A DNA stretch of 64,000 bases from Gemmatimonadota bacterium. Its GTDB lineage: Bacteria > Gemmatimonadota > Gemmatimonadetes > Gemmatimonadales > GWC2-71-9. The stretch is taken from NCBI GenBank assembly GCA_003222115.1, contig QHUL01000054.1, positions 1 through 64,000 on the forward strand. Reading direction: 5' to 3'. Below the pieces are notes generated by a model. It was not told the origin of the DNA. It worked only from the letters and a program-made list of their open reading frames with translations, and ran no database searches. This document shows, piece after piece, positions 46,207-55,753 of the stretch (the first letter of the stretch is position 1; the number at the start of each line of letters is the position of its first letter). The translations under genes and the position numbers were made by a program.

Positions 46207-47186
46207 TGCACCACCATGCTCGCCCACGTAAAGCCCGCCCCGAACGCAACGAACATCACCTTCATTCCCGGCTGCAGCCGGCCCGTGCGCACCGCCTCAT
46301 CGAGGGCGATGGCGACCGAGGCGGCCGACGTGTTGCCGTAGCGGTCCACGTTCACGTACACCTTGTCCATGGGCACACGGGCGTGCTTGGCCGTCGCTTC
46401 GATGATGCGGATGTTCGCCTGATGCGGGATGAGCAGGTCGATCTCGGCAGCGGTGAGGCCGGCACGCCGCAGCGCCTGGTCGCACGCGTCCGCCATCGAC
46501 AGCACGGCGGCCTTGAACACTTCGCGGCCCGCCATCTTGATGTAGTAGCTGCGGTCCTTGAGCAGCTGCTCGTCGGGCGGATGCACGGCGCCTCCGCCCG
46601 GGCGGTACAGCAGCTCGGCGAGGGTGCCGTCGGATCGCAGGCAGGACGAGAGGATGCCGCGCCCGTTGGTGCTGGGCCGCACGATCGTCGCTCCGGCCCC
46701 GTCCCCGAACAGCACGGCCGTCGTGCGGTCCTGCCAGTCGGTGATCGTCGTGAGCTTCTCCGACGCCACGACCAGCACGTGCTGCGCCTGCTCCGTGGCC
46801 ACGAGGCCCTCCGCGACGCTGAGCGCGTAGAGAAACCCCGTGCAGGCCGCCTGGACGTCGAACGCCGCCGCCCGTTTCGCGCCCAGGATCGCCTGGAGAT
46901 CGCAGGCCTGGGCGGGAAGCAGCCGGTCAGGGGAGCAGGTGGCGACGACCAGAGCGTCGAGGTCGAGCGGTGTCAGACCGGTCTCGCGCAACGCCTGCTC
47001 GGCCGCCGCCTTCCCCATGCAGGCGTTCGTCTCCTGGGGGCTCGCCACGCGCCGCTCGCGAATGCCCGTGCGCTCGCGGATCCACTGGTCCGAGGTCTCG
47101 AGGAACTGCGAGAACTCGTCGTTCGTCATCACGCGGGTCGGCGTGTAGCTGCCGCTCCCCCACAGCTCGGCGATGGGTCGCTTCAC
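46200..47186 (-). CDS. fabH: 3-oxoacyl-ACP synthase III
   Basis: 328 residues from GTG 47186, overlapping the plsX stop (GTGA). Catalytic Cys in Q-A-A-C-T-G-F, His in I-P-H-Q-A-N-I-R, Asn in D-R-Y-G-N-T-S-A-A-S, and F-G-A-G-F-T-W. Starts each fatty-acid chain from acyl-CoA. Whether it prefers acetyl or branched primers cannot be told from the sequence. Confidence 0.97.
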   Translation of the reverse strand: MKRPIAELWGSGSYTPTRVMTNDEFSQFLETSDQWIRERTGIRERRVASPQETNACMGKAAAEQALRETGLTPLDLDALVVATCSPDRLLPAQACDLQAILGAKRAAAFDVQAACTGFLYALSVAEGLVATEQAQHVLVVASEKLTTITDWQDRTTAVLFGDGAGATIVRPSTNGRGILSSCLRSDGTLAELLYRPGGGAVHPPDEQLLKDRSYYIKMAGREVFKAAVLSMADACDQALRRAGLTAAEIDLLIPHQANIRIIEATAKHARVPMDKVYVNVDRYGNTSAASVAIALDEAVRTGRLQPGMKVMFVAFGAGFTWASMVVQW

Positions 47187-48190
47187 GCGACCGCCCCCCC
47201 TTCGGCGAACTCGGCCCCGATGTCCTGCGACAGGTGGCTCTCGACCATCTGGGTCGCCACGCGCACCGCGTTCATGACGGCCCGCGCCGGGGAGGCGCCG
47301 TGGCAGATGATCGCCACCCCCTTCACGCCCAAGAGCGGCGCACCACCATACTCCGCGTAGTCGAGGAACTTGAAGAGCTTCTTCACCTCGGGGCGGCCCA
47401 GCACGTCGGGGAGCGCCTGCCGCAGCATGCCGACGAACATCCGACCGGCGGACTCGTAGAACTTGAGGACGGCGTTGCCGACGAACCCGTCGCATACGAC
47501 CACGTCGATCGGGCCCGCCTTGCAGTGTCCGGCGAGAATGTCCCGCCCCTCGACGTTCCCCACATAGTGAATGCCCGCGGTCCGCTTGAGCAGCTGGTGA
47601 GCCTCCTTGACGACGGCATTCCCCTTCTCGTCCTCCTCTCCCACGTTGAGGAGGCCTACGCCGGGGGTCGCGCGGCCCATCACGTCCCGAGCGTATACCG
47701 AGCCCAGATGGGCGAAGCCCACCAGCTCGCGGGCATCGCAGTCCACGTTGGCCCCGCCGTCGAGGACGAGCACGGACTTCCCGGCGGTGGGGAACGCGGC
47801 ACCGATGGCCGCGCGCTGCACGCCCGCGTGCAACCGCAACATCAGCGTCGCGGCGGCCATGACGGCTCCGGTGTTGCCGGCGGAAATGAACGCGTCGGAC
47901 TTATCTTGCTTCTGCAACCCGAGGCCCACCGCGATGGACGAGCGGGGCTTGCTCTTGATCGCCGCGAGCGGCTTTTCTCCCATCCCCACGACGTCGGGAG
48001 CTTCCACCACCTCCAGCCGCGCGCGGTCCACGTCCCCGTGCGCCTTCAGAGCGGCCTCGATCTCGCCGCTGCGGCCCACGAGCTGAATGCGGAAGGTGGG
48101 CGCGAGCTCCCGCAGCGCCAGCACCGCGCCTTCCGCCTCGACGCGTGGGGCGTCGTCCCCACCCATCGCGTCCAGCGCGACGCGGATCAC
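47183..48190 (-). CDS. plsX: Phosphate acyltransferase PlsX
   Basis: 335 residues. Begins V-A-L-D-A-M-G-G-D-D-A-P; contains F-I-S-A-G-N-T-G-A-V-M, V-L-D-G-G-A-N-V-D-C, and V-V-C-D-G-F-V-G-N-A-V-L-K, all family signatures. It makes acyl-phosphate from acyl-ACP for PlsY (3491-4099). One base separates it from rpmF. Confidence 0.96.
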   Translation of the reverse strand: MIRVALDAMGGDDAPRVEAEGAVLALRELAPTFRIQLVGRSGEIEAALKAHGDVDRARLEVVEAPDVVGMGEKPLAAIKSKPRSSIAVGLGLQKQDKSDAFISAGNTGAVMAAATLMLRLHAGVQRAAIGAAFPTAGKSVLVLDGGANVDCDARELVGFAHLGSVYARDVMGRATPGVGLLNVGEEDEKGNAVVKEAHQLLKRTAGIHYVGNVEGRDILAGHCKAGPIDVVVCDGFVGNAVLKFYESAGRMFVGMLRQALPDVLGRPEVKKLFKFLDYAEYGGAPLLGVKGVAIICHGASPARAVMNAVRVATQMVESHLSQDIGAEFAEGGAVA

Positions 48191-48191
48191 G

Positions 48192-48374
48192 TCAGGCGTC
48201 CTCGACCGCCACCCGCTGTTCGTCCTTGTAGTAGCCGCAGGTGGGGCACACGCGGTGCGGCCGCTTCCAGTCGCCGCAGCGCGGGCACGGCTGGAGGGTC
48301 GGCCGCTCGGCCTTGTAGTGCGTGCGGCGCAGCCGCTTCTTGCGCTTCGATGTCCGTCGCTTGGGTACCGCCAT
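48192..48374 (-). CDS. rpmF: 50S ribosomal protein L32
   Basis: 60 residues. The basic N-terminus [10 protein letters not shown]-x-K-K-R and a zinc ribbon C-P-R-C ... C-P-T-C (the C+ form). Zinc-binding and zinc-free L32 forms exist in bacteria; only this one is in the window. Between yceD and plsX, the conserved order. Confidence 0.98.
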   Translation of the reverse strand: MAVPKRRTSKRKKRLRRTHYKAERPTLQPCPRCGDWKRPHRVCPTCGYYKDEQRVAVEDA

Positions 48375-48386
48375 GGAGATCCTCGG

Positions 48387-48899
48387 TTAGTCGCGGAGCT
48401 TCCCCTTCAACGCCGCGAGCGTTGCCCAGCGCGGATCCACCGTCGCGGGGGCGCAGCCGCAGGGGCCCGCGTTCAGGTCCTGGCCGCAGCGCGGGCACAG
48501 CCCGCGGCAGTCCGGCCGGCACTCCAGGTACTGCGGGACGGCGAGTAGCAACTCCTCCCGGACCGCCGGCGTGAGGTCGATCACCGTCGCCTCGGGGGGT
48601 AAGGGATAGGAGTTCGGATCCTCCAGCGCATCGGGGTCTTCGGTGAACAACACCCCGATGTCCGCCGTCACGACCCGGCTGACGGCGGCGAGGCAGCGGC
48701 GGCACTCTCCGGTGACCCGGGTGCGGAGCGAGCCCTGCCAATAGAAGCGCCCCTCGCCGGCCGGCTGCAACCGCCCGCCGACGGCCACCGGGTCGGCGAG
48801 CGCGACCGCCACGCCCTCGAGGAGAGGGTCGTCCCTGGCGAGCTCGGCCTTGGTTTCAACGGGGCCACGCGCGAGCTCCCGCAGATCGACCTGTAGCAT
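48387..48899 (-). CDS. yceD: YceD/DUF177 family protein
   Basis: 170 residues. C-R-R-C in the middle and a C-R-P-D-C-R-G-L-C-P-x-C-G near 130, the DUF177 signature, followed by N-A-G-P-C-G-C. The family precedes rpmF in most bacteria and has been linked to 23S rRNA processing. Possible zinc site from the Cys pairs. First gene of the fatty-acid operon, with a good promoter just upstream. Confidence 0.92.
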   Translation of the reverse strand: MLQVDLRELARGPVETKAELARDDPLLEGVAVALADPVAVGGRLQPAGEGRFYWQGSLRTRVTGECRRCLAAVSRVVTADIGVLFTEDPDALEDPNSYPLPPEATVIDLTPAVREELLLAVPQYLECRPDCRGLCPRCGQDLNAGPCGCAPATVDPRWATLAALKGKLRD

Positions 48900-48908
48900 T
48901 GCCCCGCG

Positions 48909-48937
48909 AACCTAAACCCTTGTGGGACTTGCGTCAA
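48909..48937 (-). promoter_or_regulatory. Sigma-70 type promoter of the yceD-rpmF-plsX-fab operon
   Basis: TTGACG (48937-48932), 17-base spacer, TAGGTT (48914-48909), then 9 bases to the yceD ATG. The -35 differs from consensus at one base. The 5' leader would be only about 2-4 bases, so the message is close to leaderless. The best-matching promoter I see in the window. Confidence 0.65.
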
Positions 48938-48945
48938 GCGAACTG

Positions 48946-49374
48946 TCACCGGGGCGGCGACAGGTCGCGGAGCTCGCCTCCAGAAAAGAAGAACGCGACC
49001 TCGCGCGCGGCCGTCTCCGGGGAGTCGGAAGCGTGGATCGCGTTCTGCTCCTTGGACCGGGCATAGCGTTGTCGGATTGTCCCCGGCTTCGCCTCCGCCG
49101 GGTCGGTCGCGCCGATGACGTCGCGCAGGTGCAGCACGGCGTTCTCCCGCTCCAGGGCGAGCGCCAGCACGGGCCCCGACGTCATGAACGTCACGAGGGG
49201 CCGATAGAACGGACGCGCCCGGTGCACCTCGTAGAATGCTTCCGCCTGGGTGGTCGTGAGCTTCACCAAGCGGGCGGCCCGGACGACGAATCCCTCCTGC
49301 TCCAGATGCGCGAGGATCTTGCCGGTGTTCGCCGCCTGCACGGCATCGGGCTTGATCATGGCCAGGGTCAGCAT
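48946..49374 (-). CDS. ndk: Nucleoside diphosphate kinase
   Basis: 142 residues. Begins M-L-T-L-A-M-I-K-P-D-A-V; the phosphorylated His is in N-A-I-H-A-S-D-S, with the preceding I-G-A-T-D-P-A-E-A-K-P-G-T-I-R. It balances NTP pools. Directly downstream of the PTS-IIA/CBS and sucCD genes in the same transcript; the 20-base gap holds a short repeat-like word (CAGGTATCCGGTGTCAGG). Confidence 0.97.
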   Translation of the reverse strand: MLTLAMIKPDAVQAANTGKILAHLEQEGFVVRAARLVKLTTTQAEAFYEVHRARPFYRPLVTFMTSGPVLALALERENAVLHLRDVIGATDPAEAKPGTIRQRYARSKEQNAIHASDSPETAAREVAFFFSGGELRDLSPPR

Positions 49375-49394
49375 CGGGTCTCAGGTATCCGGTG

Positions 49395-50303
49395 TCAGGT
49401 TGCGATCAAGCGGCGGATCAGGTCCGCCCGCGTGAGGAATCCCACGAGGCGCCCTTCGCGAATCACGGGGAAGCGGTCTACGTCCCGCGCGCTCATGAGA
49501 TTCGCGACGTCGCCGAGGGTCTGATCCTCGGCGACGCACAGCACCGAGCGCGCCATCGCCTCGCGCACCAGGATCGTGCGGGGATCGGTGGAGCCGCGCT
49601 GCACCTGGGTCTTGGTGGGGGCGACGAACTCGCCGCTCTTGGTGCGCTGCAAGTAGCTCGGTAACAGGTATTTCAGCAGCTCACGGTGCGTGATCACGCC
49701 GACCAGCGAACCGGTGTCGTCCACGACCGGCAGCGCCCGCACGTCGTGCTCGGCCATGAGGTGCGCCACCTCGCCCAACGTCTGCTCCGGGCGGGCGGTG
49801 CGGATGTGGGGCGTCATCAGGTCGCGCACCAGCAGCTGGCTGGGCAGCTCCACCGCCGCGAGCGCGGCGAGCCCCGCGACGTCCTCCGGTGAGCGGGCGG
49901 CCAGCAGCGCCGTCACCGTCTCGGGGGCCGAGAGCGTGCGGGCGAAGGCGCCGACCAGCTGCAGGTAGGTGGCCGCCTCGCGCTGCGGCGCCACGATGAA
50001 GATCACGATCCGCGCCGCCCGGTTCGGGTCCTTCTCCCAGTGGATCGGAGCGGGTGCGATGCCGACGGCGGTGCGCAGACCCCGCACCGCCTCGGTGCGG
50101 AAGTGCGGGAGGAAGGCGTGCTCGCCCACGCTCACCAGGTCCTCAGGCCATGCGTTGCGGATGACGGCGTACAGCCGGTTCGGCTCGGCGACGGCCCCGG
50201 TCTCGACCAAGCGGGCCGCGAGCAGCTCCGTCGCCTGCTTCACCGTGCTGGCGCGCAGGGGCACCACGATGTGCTCGGGGCGGAGCACGTCCCTCAGGTT
50301 CAC
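49395..50303 (-). CDS. PTS EIIA type-2 domain fused to two CBS domains
   Basis: 302 residues from GTG 50303, overlapping the sucD stop (GTGA). Residues 1-150 are a fructose/mannitol-type EIIA (also in PtsN) with the phospho-acceptor region A-F-L-P-H67-F-R; residues 160-225 and 240-300 are CBS domains (M-T-P-H-I-R ... [13 protein letters not shown]; then D-R-F-P-V-I-R-E-G). No permease component is present, so it is probably a sensor of phosphorelay state and adenine nucleotides rather than a transporter. Neighbours sucCD and arcC all use or make ATP. Confidence 0.82.
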   Translation of the reverse strand: MNLRDVLRPEHIVVPLRASTVKQATELLAARLVETGAVAEPNRLYAVIRNAWPEDLVSVGEHAFLPHFRTEAVRGLRTAVGIAPAPIHWEKDPNRAARIVIFIVAPQREAATYLQLVGAFARTLSAPETVTALLAARSPEDVAGLAALAAVELPSQLLVRDLMTPHIRTARPEQTLGEVAHLMAEHDVRALPVVDDTGSLVGVITHRELLKYLLPSYLQRTKSGEFVAPTKTQVQRGSTDPRTILVREAMARSVLCVAEDQTLGDVANLMSARDVDRFPVIREGRLVGFLTRADLIRRLIAT

Positions 50304-51169
50304 AGCCGCTCCTCGAGCAGCGGCACGACGTCGGCCGGGCGCTTCATCACGCTGATTCCGGCGCGCTCGAACGCGGCCATCTTCTCGGCCGCGGTTCCGC
50401 TCGAGCCTGAGATGATCGCGCCCGCGTGGCCCATGCGGCGACCCGGCGGTGCGGTCTGGCCGGCGATGAAGCCGATCACGGGCTTCGTCATGCCGCGCTG
50501 CGCGAACTCGGCGGCTTGCTGCTCGTCCGTGCCGCCGATCTCCCCGATCAGCACGACGGCATCGGTGTCCGGGTCCGCCTCGAAGGCGGACAGGCACTCG
50601 ATGAAGTTGGTGCCGATCAGGGGGTCGCCACCGATCCCGACGCAGGTCGACTGGCCGTGACCCGCCCTCGTGAGCTGGTGGATGATCTCGTAGGTGAGCG
50701 TCCCGCTGCGCGACACGACGCCGATGCGCCCGGGCTTGCAGATGTTCCCCGGGATGATTCCCACCTTGCCCTTGGTGGGTGAGATCAGCCCGGGGCAGTT
50801 GGGGCCGATGAGCCGAGCCCCGTGCTCGTGCAGGAACGGAAGCGCCCGCGTCATGTCGAGCACGGGGATTCCCTCCGTGATGCACACGACGAGCGGCAGC
50901 CCGGCGTCGGCGGCTTCGAGGATCGCCGACGCCGCGACAGCGGCGGGGACGTAGATCACCGAGCAGGTCGGCTTCGTCTCCCGCACGGCGTCGGCCACCG
51001 TGTCGAACACCGGCACCACGCCGTCGAACAGCTGGCCGCCCTTCCCCGGCGTCACGCCGGCGACGAGCTTCGTGCCGTAGGAGATCATCTGCCGCGTGTG
51101 GAAGGAGCCGTCGCGGCCGGTGATTCCCTGGACCAGGAGGCGGGTTTCCTGGTCGACGAAGATGCTCAC
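50300..51169 (-). CDS. sucD: Succinyl-CoA synthetase alpha subunit
   Basis: 289 residues. G-I-T-G-R-D-G near residue 16, G-P-N-C-P-G, and the phosphorylated His in R-R-M-G-H-A-G-A-I. With SucC it converts succinyl-CoA to succinate with formation of ATP or GTP. Overlaps sucC by 4 bases. Confidence 0.97.
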   Translation of the reverse strand: MSIFVDQETRLLVQGITGRDGSFHTRQMISYGTKLVAGVTPGKGGQLFDGVVPVFDTVADAVRETKPTCSVIYVPAAVAASAILEAADAGLPLVVCITEGIPVLDMTRALPFLHEHGARLIGPNCPGLISPTKGKVGIIPGNICKPGRIGVVSRSGTLTYEIIHQLTRAGHGQSTCVGIGGDPLIGTNFIECLSAFEADPDTDAVVLIGEIGGTDEQQAAEFAQRGMTKPVIGFIAGQTAPPGRRMGHAGAIISGSSGTAAEKMAAFERAGISVMKRPADVVPLLEERL

Positions 51170-52308
51170 GCCGCCTTCCCCCGCGCTCGCGCGACGGCCT
51201 GCTTCACCGCGTCGTCCATGTCGGTGAGCGCCGTATAGCCCGCGCGCGTGAGGATCGCGACGGCCTCCTGCTCGTTCGTCCCGGTGAGCCGGATGACCAT
51301 GGGGACCTTGAGGGGAAGCTGCTGCGTGGCCTGGACGATGCCGTTCGCGACGTCGTCGCAGCGCGTGATGCCGCCGAAGATGTTGAAGAGAATCGCGCGC
51401 ACGCTGGGGTCGGCCGTGATGATCCGGAGCGCGGCCACGACCTTCTGGGGATTCGAGCTGCCGCCGATGTCGAGAAAGTTGGCCGGCTCACCGCCGTAGT
51501 ACTTGACCAGGTCCATCGTGGCCATCGCGAGCCCGGCGCCGTTGACGCAGCAGCCGACGGTGCCGTCCAGCTTGATGAAGGACAGGCCGGCCTCGCGGGC
51601 TGCGACCTCGGAGGCCGCTTCGGCCTCTGGATCGCGCAGCGCCGCGATCTCGGGTCGCCGTTCGAGCTCGTTGTCGTCCACCACGATCTTGGCATCGAGC
51701 GCCATCACCTTCCCGTCCGGTGTGGTCGCCAGCGGATTGATCTCGGCGAGCGACGCGCCCACGGCGTAAAACGCCGTGTAGAGCCGCTGCATGATGTCGG
51801 CGGCGGCACGGGCCTGGGCCACGTCGCGATAGAGCGTGAGCGCGAGGCCGAGCGCCTGATGCGACAGGAGACCGTAGCGCGGATCCACTGCCAGCCGGTG
51901 GATCTGCGTCGGCGTGTGTGCGGCCACGGCCTCGATGTCCACGCCTCCCGCCGCGCTCACCATCAGGACGGGGCGCTGCGCCCCGCGGTCCACGATCATG
52001 CCGACATAGCTCTCGGAGGCGATGTCCGCCGCGGGCGCCACCAGCACCTTGTGCACCGGGAGCCCCTTGATCGTCATGCCGAGGATCTGTCGGGCGTGCG
52101 CCGCCGCCTCGGTCGGGTTCGTGGCGAGCTTCACCCCGCCTGCCTTGCCACGGCCCCCGGCGTGCACCTGCGCCTTCACGACGACTCGGCCGCCGAGCCG
52201 CTGGGCGATGGCGCGCGCTTCGTCCGGCGTCGTCGCGACGTCGCCGTCCGGCACCGGGATGCCGTGGCGCCGCAGGATCTCACGCGCCTGGTATTCGTAC
52301 AGGTTCAC
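51166..52308 (-). CDS. sucC: Succinyl-CoA synthetase beta subunit
   Basis: 380 residues from GTG 52308, which overlaps the arcC stop (GTGA). ATP-grasp fold: [27 protein letters not shown] near residue 270, and [10 protein letters not shown]. Completes the TCA-cycle enzyme with SucD. Confidence 0.97.
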   Translation of the reverse strand: MNLYEYQAREILRRHGIPVPDGDVATTPDEARAIAQRLGGRVVVKAQVHAGGRGKAGGVKLATNPTEAAAHARQILGMTIKGLPVHKVLVAPAADIASESYVGMIVDRGAQRPVLMVSAAGGVDIEAVAAHTPTQIHRLAVDPRYGLLSHQALGLALTLYRDVAQARAAADIMQRLYTAFYAVGASLAEINPLATTPDGKVMALDAKIVVDDNELERRPEIAALRDPEAEAASEVAAREAGLSFIKLDGTVGCCVNGAGLAMATMDLVKYYGGEPANFLDIGGSSNPQKVVAALRIITADPSVRAILFNIFGGITRCDDVANGIVQATQQLPLKVPMVIRLTGTNEQEAVAILTRAGYTALTDMDDAVKQAVARARGKAA

Positions 52309-53252
52309 GGCCCTGCCCTGACGAGCGTCGTGCCCGCCTTCCCGTTCAGGGCGGCGAGGCCGTGCGCCAGTTGAGCGATGACCGCCCGCTCGCCGCCCGC
52401 GCGCACGAAGGCCGCGGCCGCCTCGACCTTGGGGCGCATGTTGCCGGTCCCGAGCTCCTTGCCCGCGAGCAGGTGCTCGGCCTGCGCCAGGTCGAGGCGC
52501 CGGATCGGCTCCTGGTGCGGCGTGCCGTACGCCCGGAACACCGCGTCCACGTTGGTCAAGATCAAGAGTACGTCCGCTCCGATGTCCCGGCCCAGGATGG
52601 CGGCGACCAGATCCTTGTCGGCGACGGCGTCGATGCCCTCGAGGCCGAGCTTGGGGTCGTCGTCGACCGGTGGGCCGCCGCCGCCGCTCGCCACGACGAT
52701 GTGCCCCGCTGAGACGAGGTGGCGCACCATCTCCCGCTCCACGATCGCCACGGGGCGCGGGCTGGGCGCGAGCCGCCGCCATCGCCCCGGCCGCTCCTCG
52801 ACCACGGGCACGCCCCTCGCCCGCAGGCGGGCGAGCCCCACGGTGTCGAGGGCGTGGCCGATCGGCTTCGTGGGGTTGCGGAGGTTGGGGTCGTTGGCGT
52901 CGCACAGCGTCTGGGTGATCAGCGTGACCACGCGCCGCTCGATGCCGGCGCGCGTCAGGGCGTTTTGCAGCGACTGCTGGATCATGTAGCCCATCCACCC
53001 GGCCGTCCCCGCCACCAGCACGCCCAACGGCAACGGCTCCACCTGGTCGGCCGCGATCTCGTTCCGCGCCAGCTCGTCACCCACCTGGGGGCCGTTCCCG
53101 TGCACCAGCACGATCCCCCAGCCGTCTCGGGCCAGGTCGACCATCGGCGCGAGGCTCTCGCGCGTGTGGCGGAATTGATTCGCGATCGTGGGGCGCTCGC
53201 CCGGCGGGGCGACGGCATTCCCCCCCAGGGCGACGACGATGGTGCCTGGCAT
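52305..53252 (-). CDS. arcC: Carbamate kinase-like protein
   Basis: 315 residues from ATG 53252. Amino-acid-kinase fold: V-V-A-L-G-G-N-A near the start, H-G-N-G-P-Q-V-G, K-P-I-G, V-A-S-G-G-G-G-P-P-V, D-K-D-L-x-A-A, and G-N-M-R-P-K-V-E-A-A. It normally makes ATP from carbamoyl phosphate, or the reverse. No arginine deiminase or ornithine carbamoyltransferase genes are here, so the substrate source is unclear. Confidence 0.9.
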   Translation of the reverse strand: MPGTIVVALGGNAVAPPGERPTIANQFRHTRESLAPMVDLARDGWGIVLVHGNGPQVGDELARNEIAADQVEPLPLGVLVAGTAGWMGYMIQQSLQNALTRAGIERRVVTLITQTLCDANDPNLRNPTKPIGHALDTVGLARLRARGVPVVEERPGRWRRLAPSPRPVAIVEREMVRHLVSAGHIVVASGGGGPPVDDDPKLGLEGIDAVADKDLVAAILGRDIGADVLLILTNVDAVFRAYGTPHQEPIRRLDLAQAEHLLAGKELGTGNMRPKVEAAAAFVRAGGERAVIAQLAHGLAALNGKAGTTLVRAGP

Positions 53253-53266
53253 CACGGGGCCGCAAC

Positions 53267-55753
53267 CTAGCGGGGGCCAAGGGGTGGGGCAAGCTTACGG
53301 CGGCCCACGCCGAGTAGCTGCTTGAGCGCGTCGTACAGGCGCCCGAATGCCTCCATATCGCCCGCTGCGAGCGCCGAATCGGCCTGCGCCGCGAGCCGGC
53401 GCGCTGCGTCCCAGCGCGCCGCGAGGGACGTGTCGCGGCCGGCGCGGCTGGCGCCCGTCGCGAGCAGGTCATGCAGCGCCTGTGCCGGCGTCGGGCCCTC
53501 CCCGTCACGGTCGCCCCAGGTGAGGTAGAGCTTCTGCACGCGCGGCGCCTCGCCATCGGTCGCGGCCTGCGCGAACAGCGCCTGCGCCGACACGAGCGCG
53601 CCGCCCGCGAGCCACAGCCGCGGCACGCCCGGCGCGGTCTGCGGCGATCCGAGCACCGAGCCGGGAAGACGTGTCGCTTGGCTCGGCCGCCACAGCGCCA
53701 GTCGCGGGCCCGCGGCCGCGATCGTGCCCGCGAGCAGGCCGGCCACCTCGCCTCGCGGCCCCGCTTCGAACCCGAGCGCCATCCACAACCGCGTCGCGCC
53801 CGCCCCCCCCGCAACAGGGCTTGGCGCCACGAGGTCGAACGGCTCCCGCGGGCGGGGCGTCCAGGACACCGTGTCCGAGCGCGAGCGCGTGACCTGAGCG
53901 GCCGCCGTGCGGAACGCTAGGCGCGGGTACGGCAGCTGGCCGCGCAGGCTCGGCGGCAGGCTGTCCAGCGGCCGCACCAGCGGTGCGTAGCGCCGCGCCC
54001 AGGCCTGGGCGAGTGAGTCGGCGCCGGGTGCGAGATACAGCAGCGTCTCGCCGGTGGCCGCGCTCACCGCGCCGAGGAAGGCCGCCCGGAGGTAACGCAC
54101 GCCCCGGCCTTCCCACGCCACCGGGCGCGCCAGCGGAAAGGCCTCCCCGCCGACATAGCCGTAGGCGATCCACCACAGCGCACCGTCCGCCACCACGGGG
54201 ACCGGAACGTCGAAGTGCGCGAACGGAGCGAGCCGTCCCAGCCGCTCGGCGACGTCGCGCCGCCAGAGCAGCACGAGGCCGTCCGTCTCCGCCCGCGTGA
54301 GCTCGGGGCTCTGCAGTACCCACGCGAGCGCGGTGCGGCGCCACCATGCGGTGAGCGGAATGCCGGCCGTGCGGGCCTGGGGCCACGTGTCGGGGGCGGC
54401 GACGGCGAACTCGCCGAAACCCTCTCCAAACCACGTCACCGAATCGCCCCCGAGCAGGGGCGCGAGCTCGAGCCCGGAGTCCGCCTCCACGGCGGCGAGG
54501 GCGCGGCCCGCCCGGGCCCAGGGGCCGCGATGGATTTCCGTCCAGGGCGGCGGCGGCTGGGTGCGAGCCAGCCGGTCGAGGTCCGGCGCCACGCCGATGA
54601 GCCACGTGGCTCGTCCGCCGCCCAGGCGGTGCGGGGACAAGGCAGCCGTGGCGACGGTCCCCGTCGGGCCGAGGAGATGCGCCCGTCGCGCAACGCCGGC
54701 CACGCGATCCGCGTCCCAGACCGGCAGCGCAGCCACGGCCGCCTCCGGCGTGGTGAAACCGGGCGGGCCGCGTTCCTCCAGCCACTCGGTCCCGAAGGCC
54801 AGTTGCTCGAGCCTGCGCCGCTCGCCCAGCAGGCTTGGATCGAGCGCGTCCGCGGCCGGCGCGCGCCCGCTGCGCAGGATGCCGGGCAGCACGAGGTAGA
54901 CCGCGAGCGATGTGGCGAGGAGGGCCGCCCAGCTGCCGACGAGCAGCGTGGACTGCTCGCGCAGGCCCCACACGAGACTCGCCACCGCGACGAGGATGCC
55001 GAGCGCGACGACGAAGCCTGCCCCCGGCAGCCGGAGCTGCAGCGCGGCGTCGTCGAGCGCGCCGTGCAGGCCGGCCACCGTCTCGGCGGGATCGAGGGCT
55101 CCGGCCCAGGAAAGCGTCAGAGCCAGAGCGGCGAGCAGCACGCCGACGTGCAGCCGCGCGTGCGCACTCGCCACCGGACGCCAGCGGCGAAAGTGCAGCG
55201 AGCCGATGCCCAGGTAGAGCAGCGTCACCACCACGGTGGCCGCGCTCGTCGCGAGGAGCGCGTACGCCTGGGAGGTCAGGGCCCACGGGAGCTGGGCGAC
55301 GTAGTAACCGAGGTCGCGGTGCAGCACGGGATCCGCGATCCCGAAGCGCGGTGGCCGCGCGGCGAGCGTGGCCTGGAGCCACCAGTCGCCCGTGCCGAGC
55401 GCGAGTACCAGGCCGAACGCCGCGCCCGCGAGCAGCGTGCCGCCGAGCAGCACCCGCTGCGGCACCGCCTCCACGATCTCGAGGTCGCCGAGTCGCCGGG
55501 GTAATTGCACCGAGCCGATGGCGCGGTACACGATGTAGAGGTTGCCGATCCCCCAGGTGAGCGAGACGAGCAGGATGATGCCTTGGACGAGCCGCGCGAG
55601 GTCGCGGGCCGCGAGGTAGAGATCGCCTCCCGTCACCGTGGCGGCCCAGGCCCGCTCCGCGGTCTCGATGGCGAGCCAGCGACCGCCAACGAGGGCGATC
55701 ACCAGTGCGGCGGCGGCCCAGACGAAGGCGCGCCGACGCCGCGCCGGCGTCAC
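53267..55753 (-). CDS. UPF0182 family large membrane protein
   Basis: 828 residues from GTG 55753, overlapping the mutase stop (GTGA). About seven membrane segments in residues 10-300 (paired helices with F-G-I-A-D-P-V-L-H-R-D-L-G-Y-Y, typical of the family), then a large soluble domain of about 500 residues facing outward. G-I-G-S-L-H-F and W-x-x-T-P-E-A-like stretches fit the family, whose function is unknown. The C-terminal helix (A-D-S-A-L-A-A-G-D-M-E-A-F-G) is a common family end. Confidence 0.8.
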   Translation of the reverse strand: MTPARRRRAFVWAAAALVIALVGGRWLAIETAERAWAATVTGGDLYLAARDLARLVQGIILLVSLTWGIGNLYIVYRAIGSVQLPRRLGDLEIVEAVPQRVLLGGTLLAGAAFGLVLALGTGDWWLQATLAARPPRFGIADPVLHRDLGYYVAQLPWALTSQAYALLATSAATVVVTLLYLGIGSLHFRRWRPVASAHARLHVGVLLAALALTLSWAGALDPAETVAGLHGALDDAALQLRLPGAGFVVALGILVAVASLVWGLREQSTLLVGSWAALLATSLAVYLVLPGILRSGRAPAADALDPSLLGERRRLEQLAFGTEWLEERGPPGFTTPEAAVAALPVWDADRVAGVARRAHLLGPTGTVATAALSPHRLGGGRATWLIGVAPDLDRLARTQPPPPWTEIHRGPWARAGRALAAVEADSGLELAPLLGGDSVTWFGEGFGEFAVAAPDTWPQARTAGIPLTAWWRRTALAWVLQSPELTRAETDGLVLLWRRDVAERLGRLAPFAHFDVPVPVVADGALWWIAYGYVGGEAFPLARPVAWEGRGVRYLRAAFLGAVSAATGETLLYLAPGADSLAQAWARRYAPLVRPLDSLPPSLRGQLPYPRLAFRTAAAQVTRSRSDTVSWTPRPREPFDLVAPSPVAGGAGATRLWMALGFEAGPRGEVAGLLAGTIAAAGPRLALWRPSQATRLPGSVLGSPQTAPGVPRLWLAGGALVSAQALFAQAATDGEAPRVQKLYLTWGDRDGEGPTPAQALHDLLATGASRAGRDTSLAARWDAARRLAAQADSALAAGDMEAFGRLYDALKQLLGVGRRKLAPPLGPR

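Noticed and set aside
49375-49400. Short CAGGTATCCGGTGTCAGG word as a regulatory site for ndk
   Set aside because: It looks like a fragment of a dispersed word-repeat element; there is only one partial copy and no promoter-like spacing.
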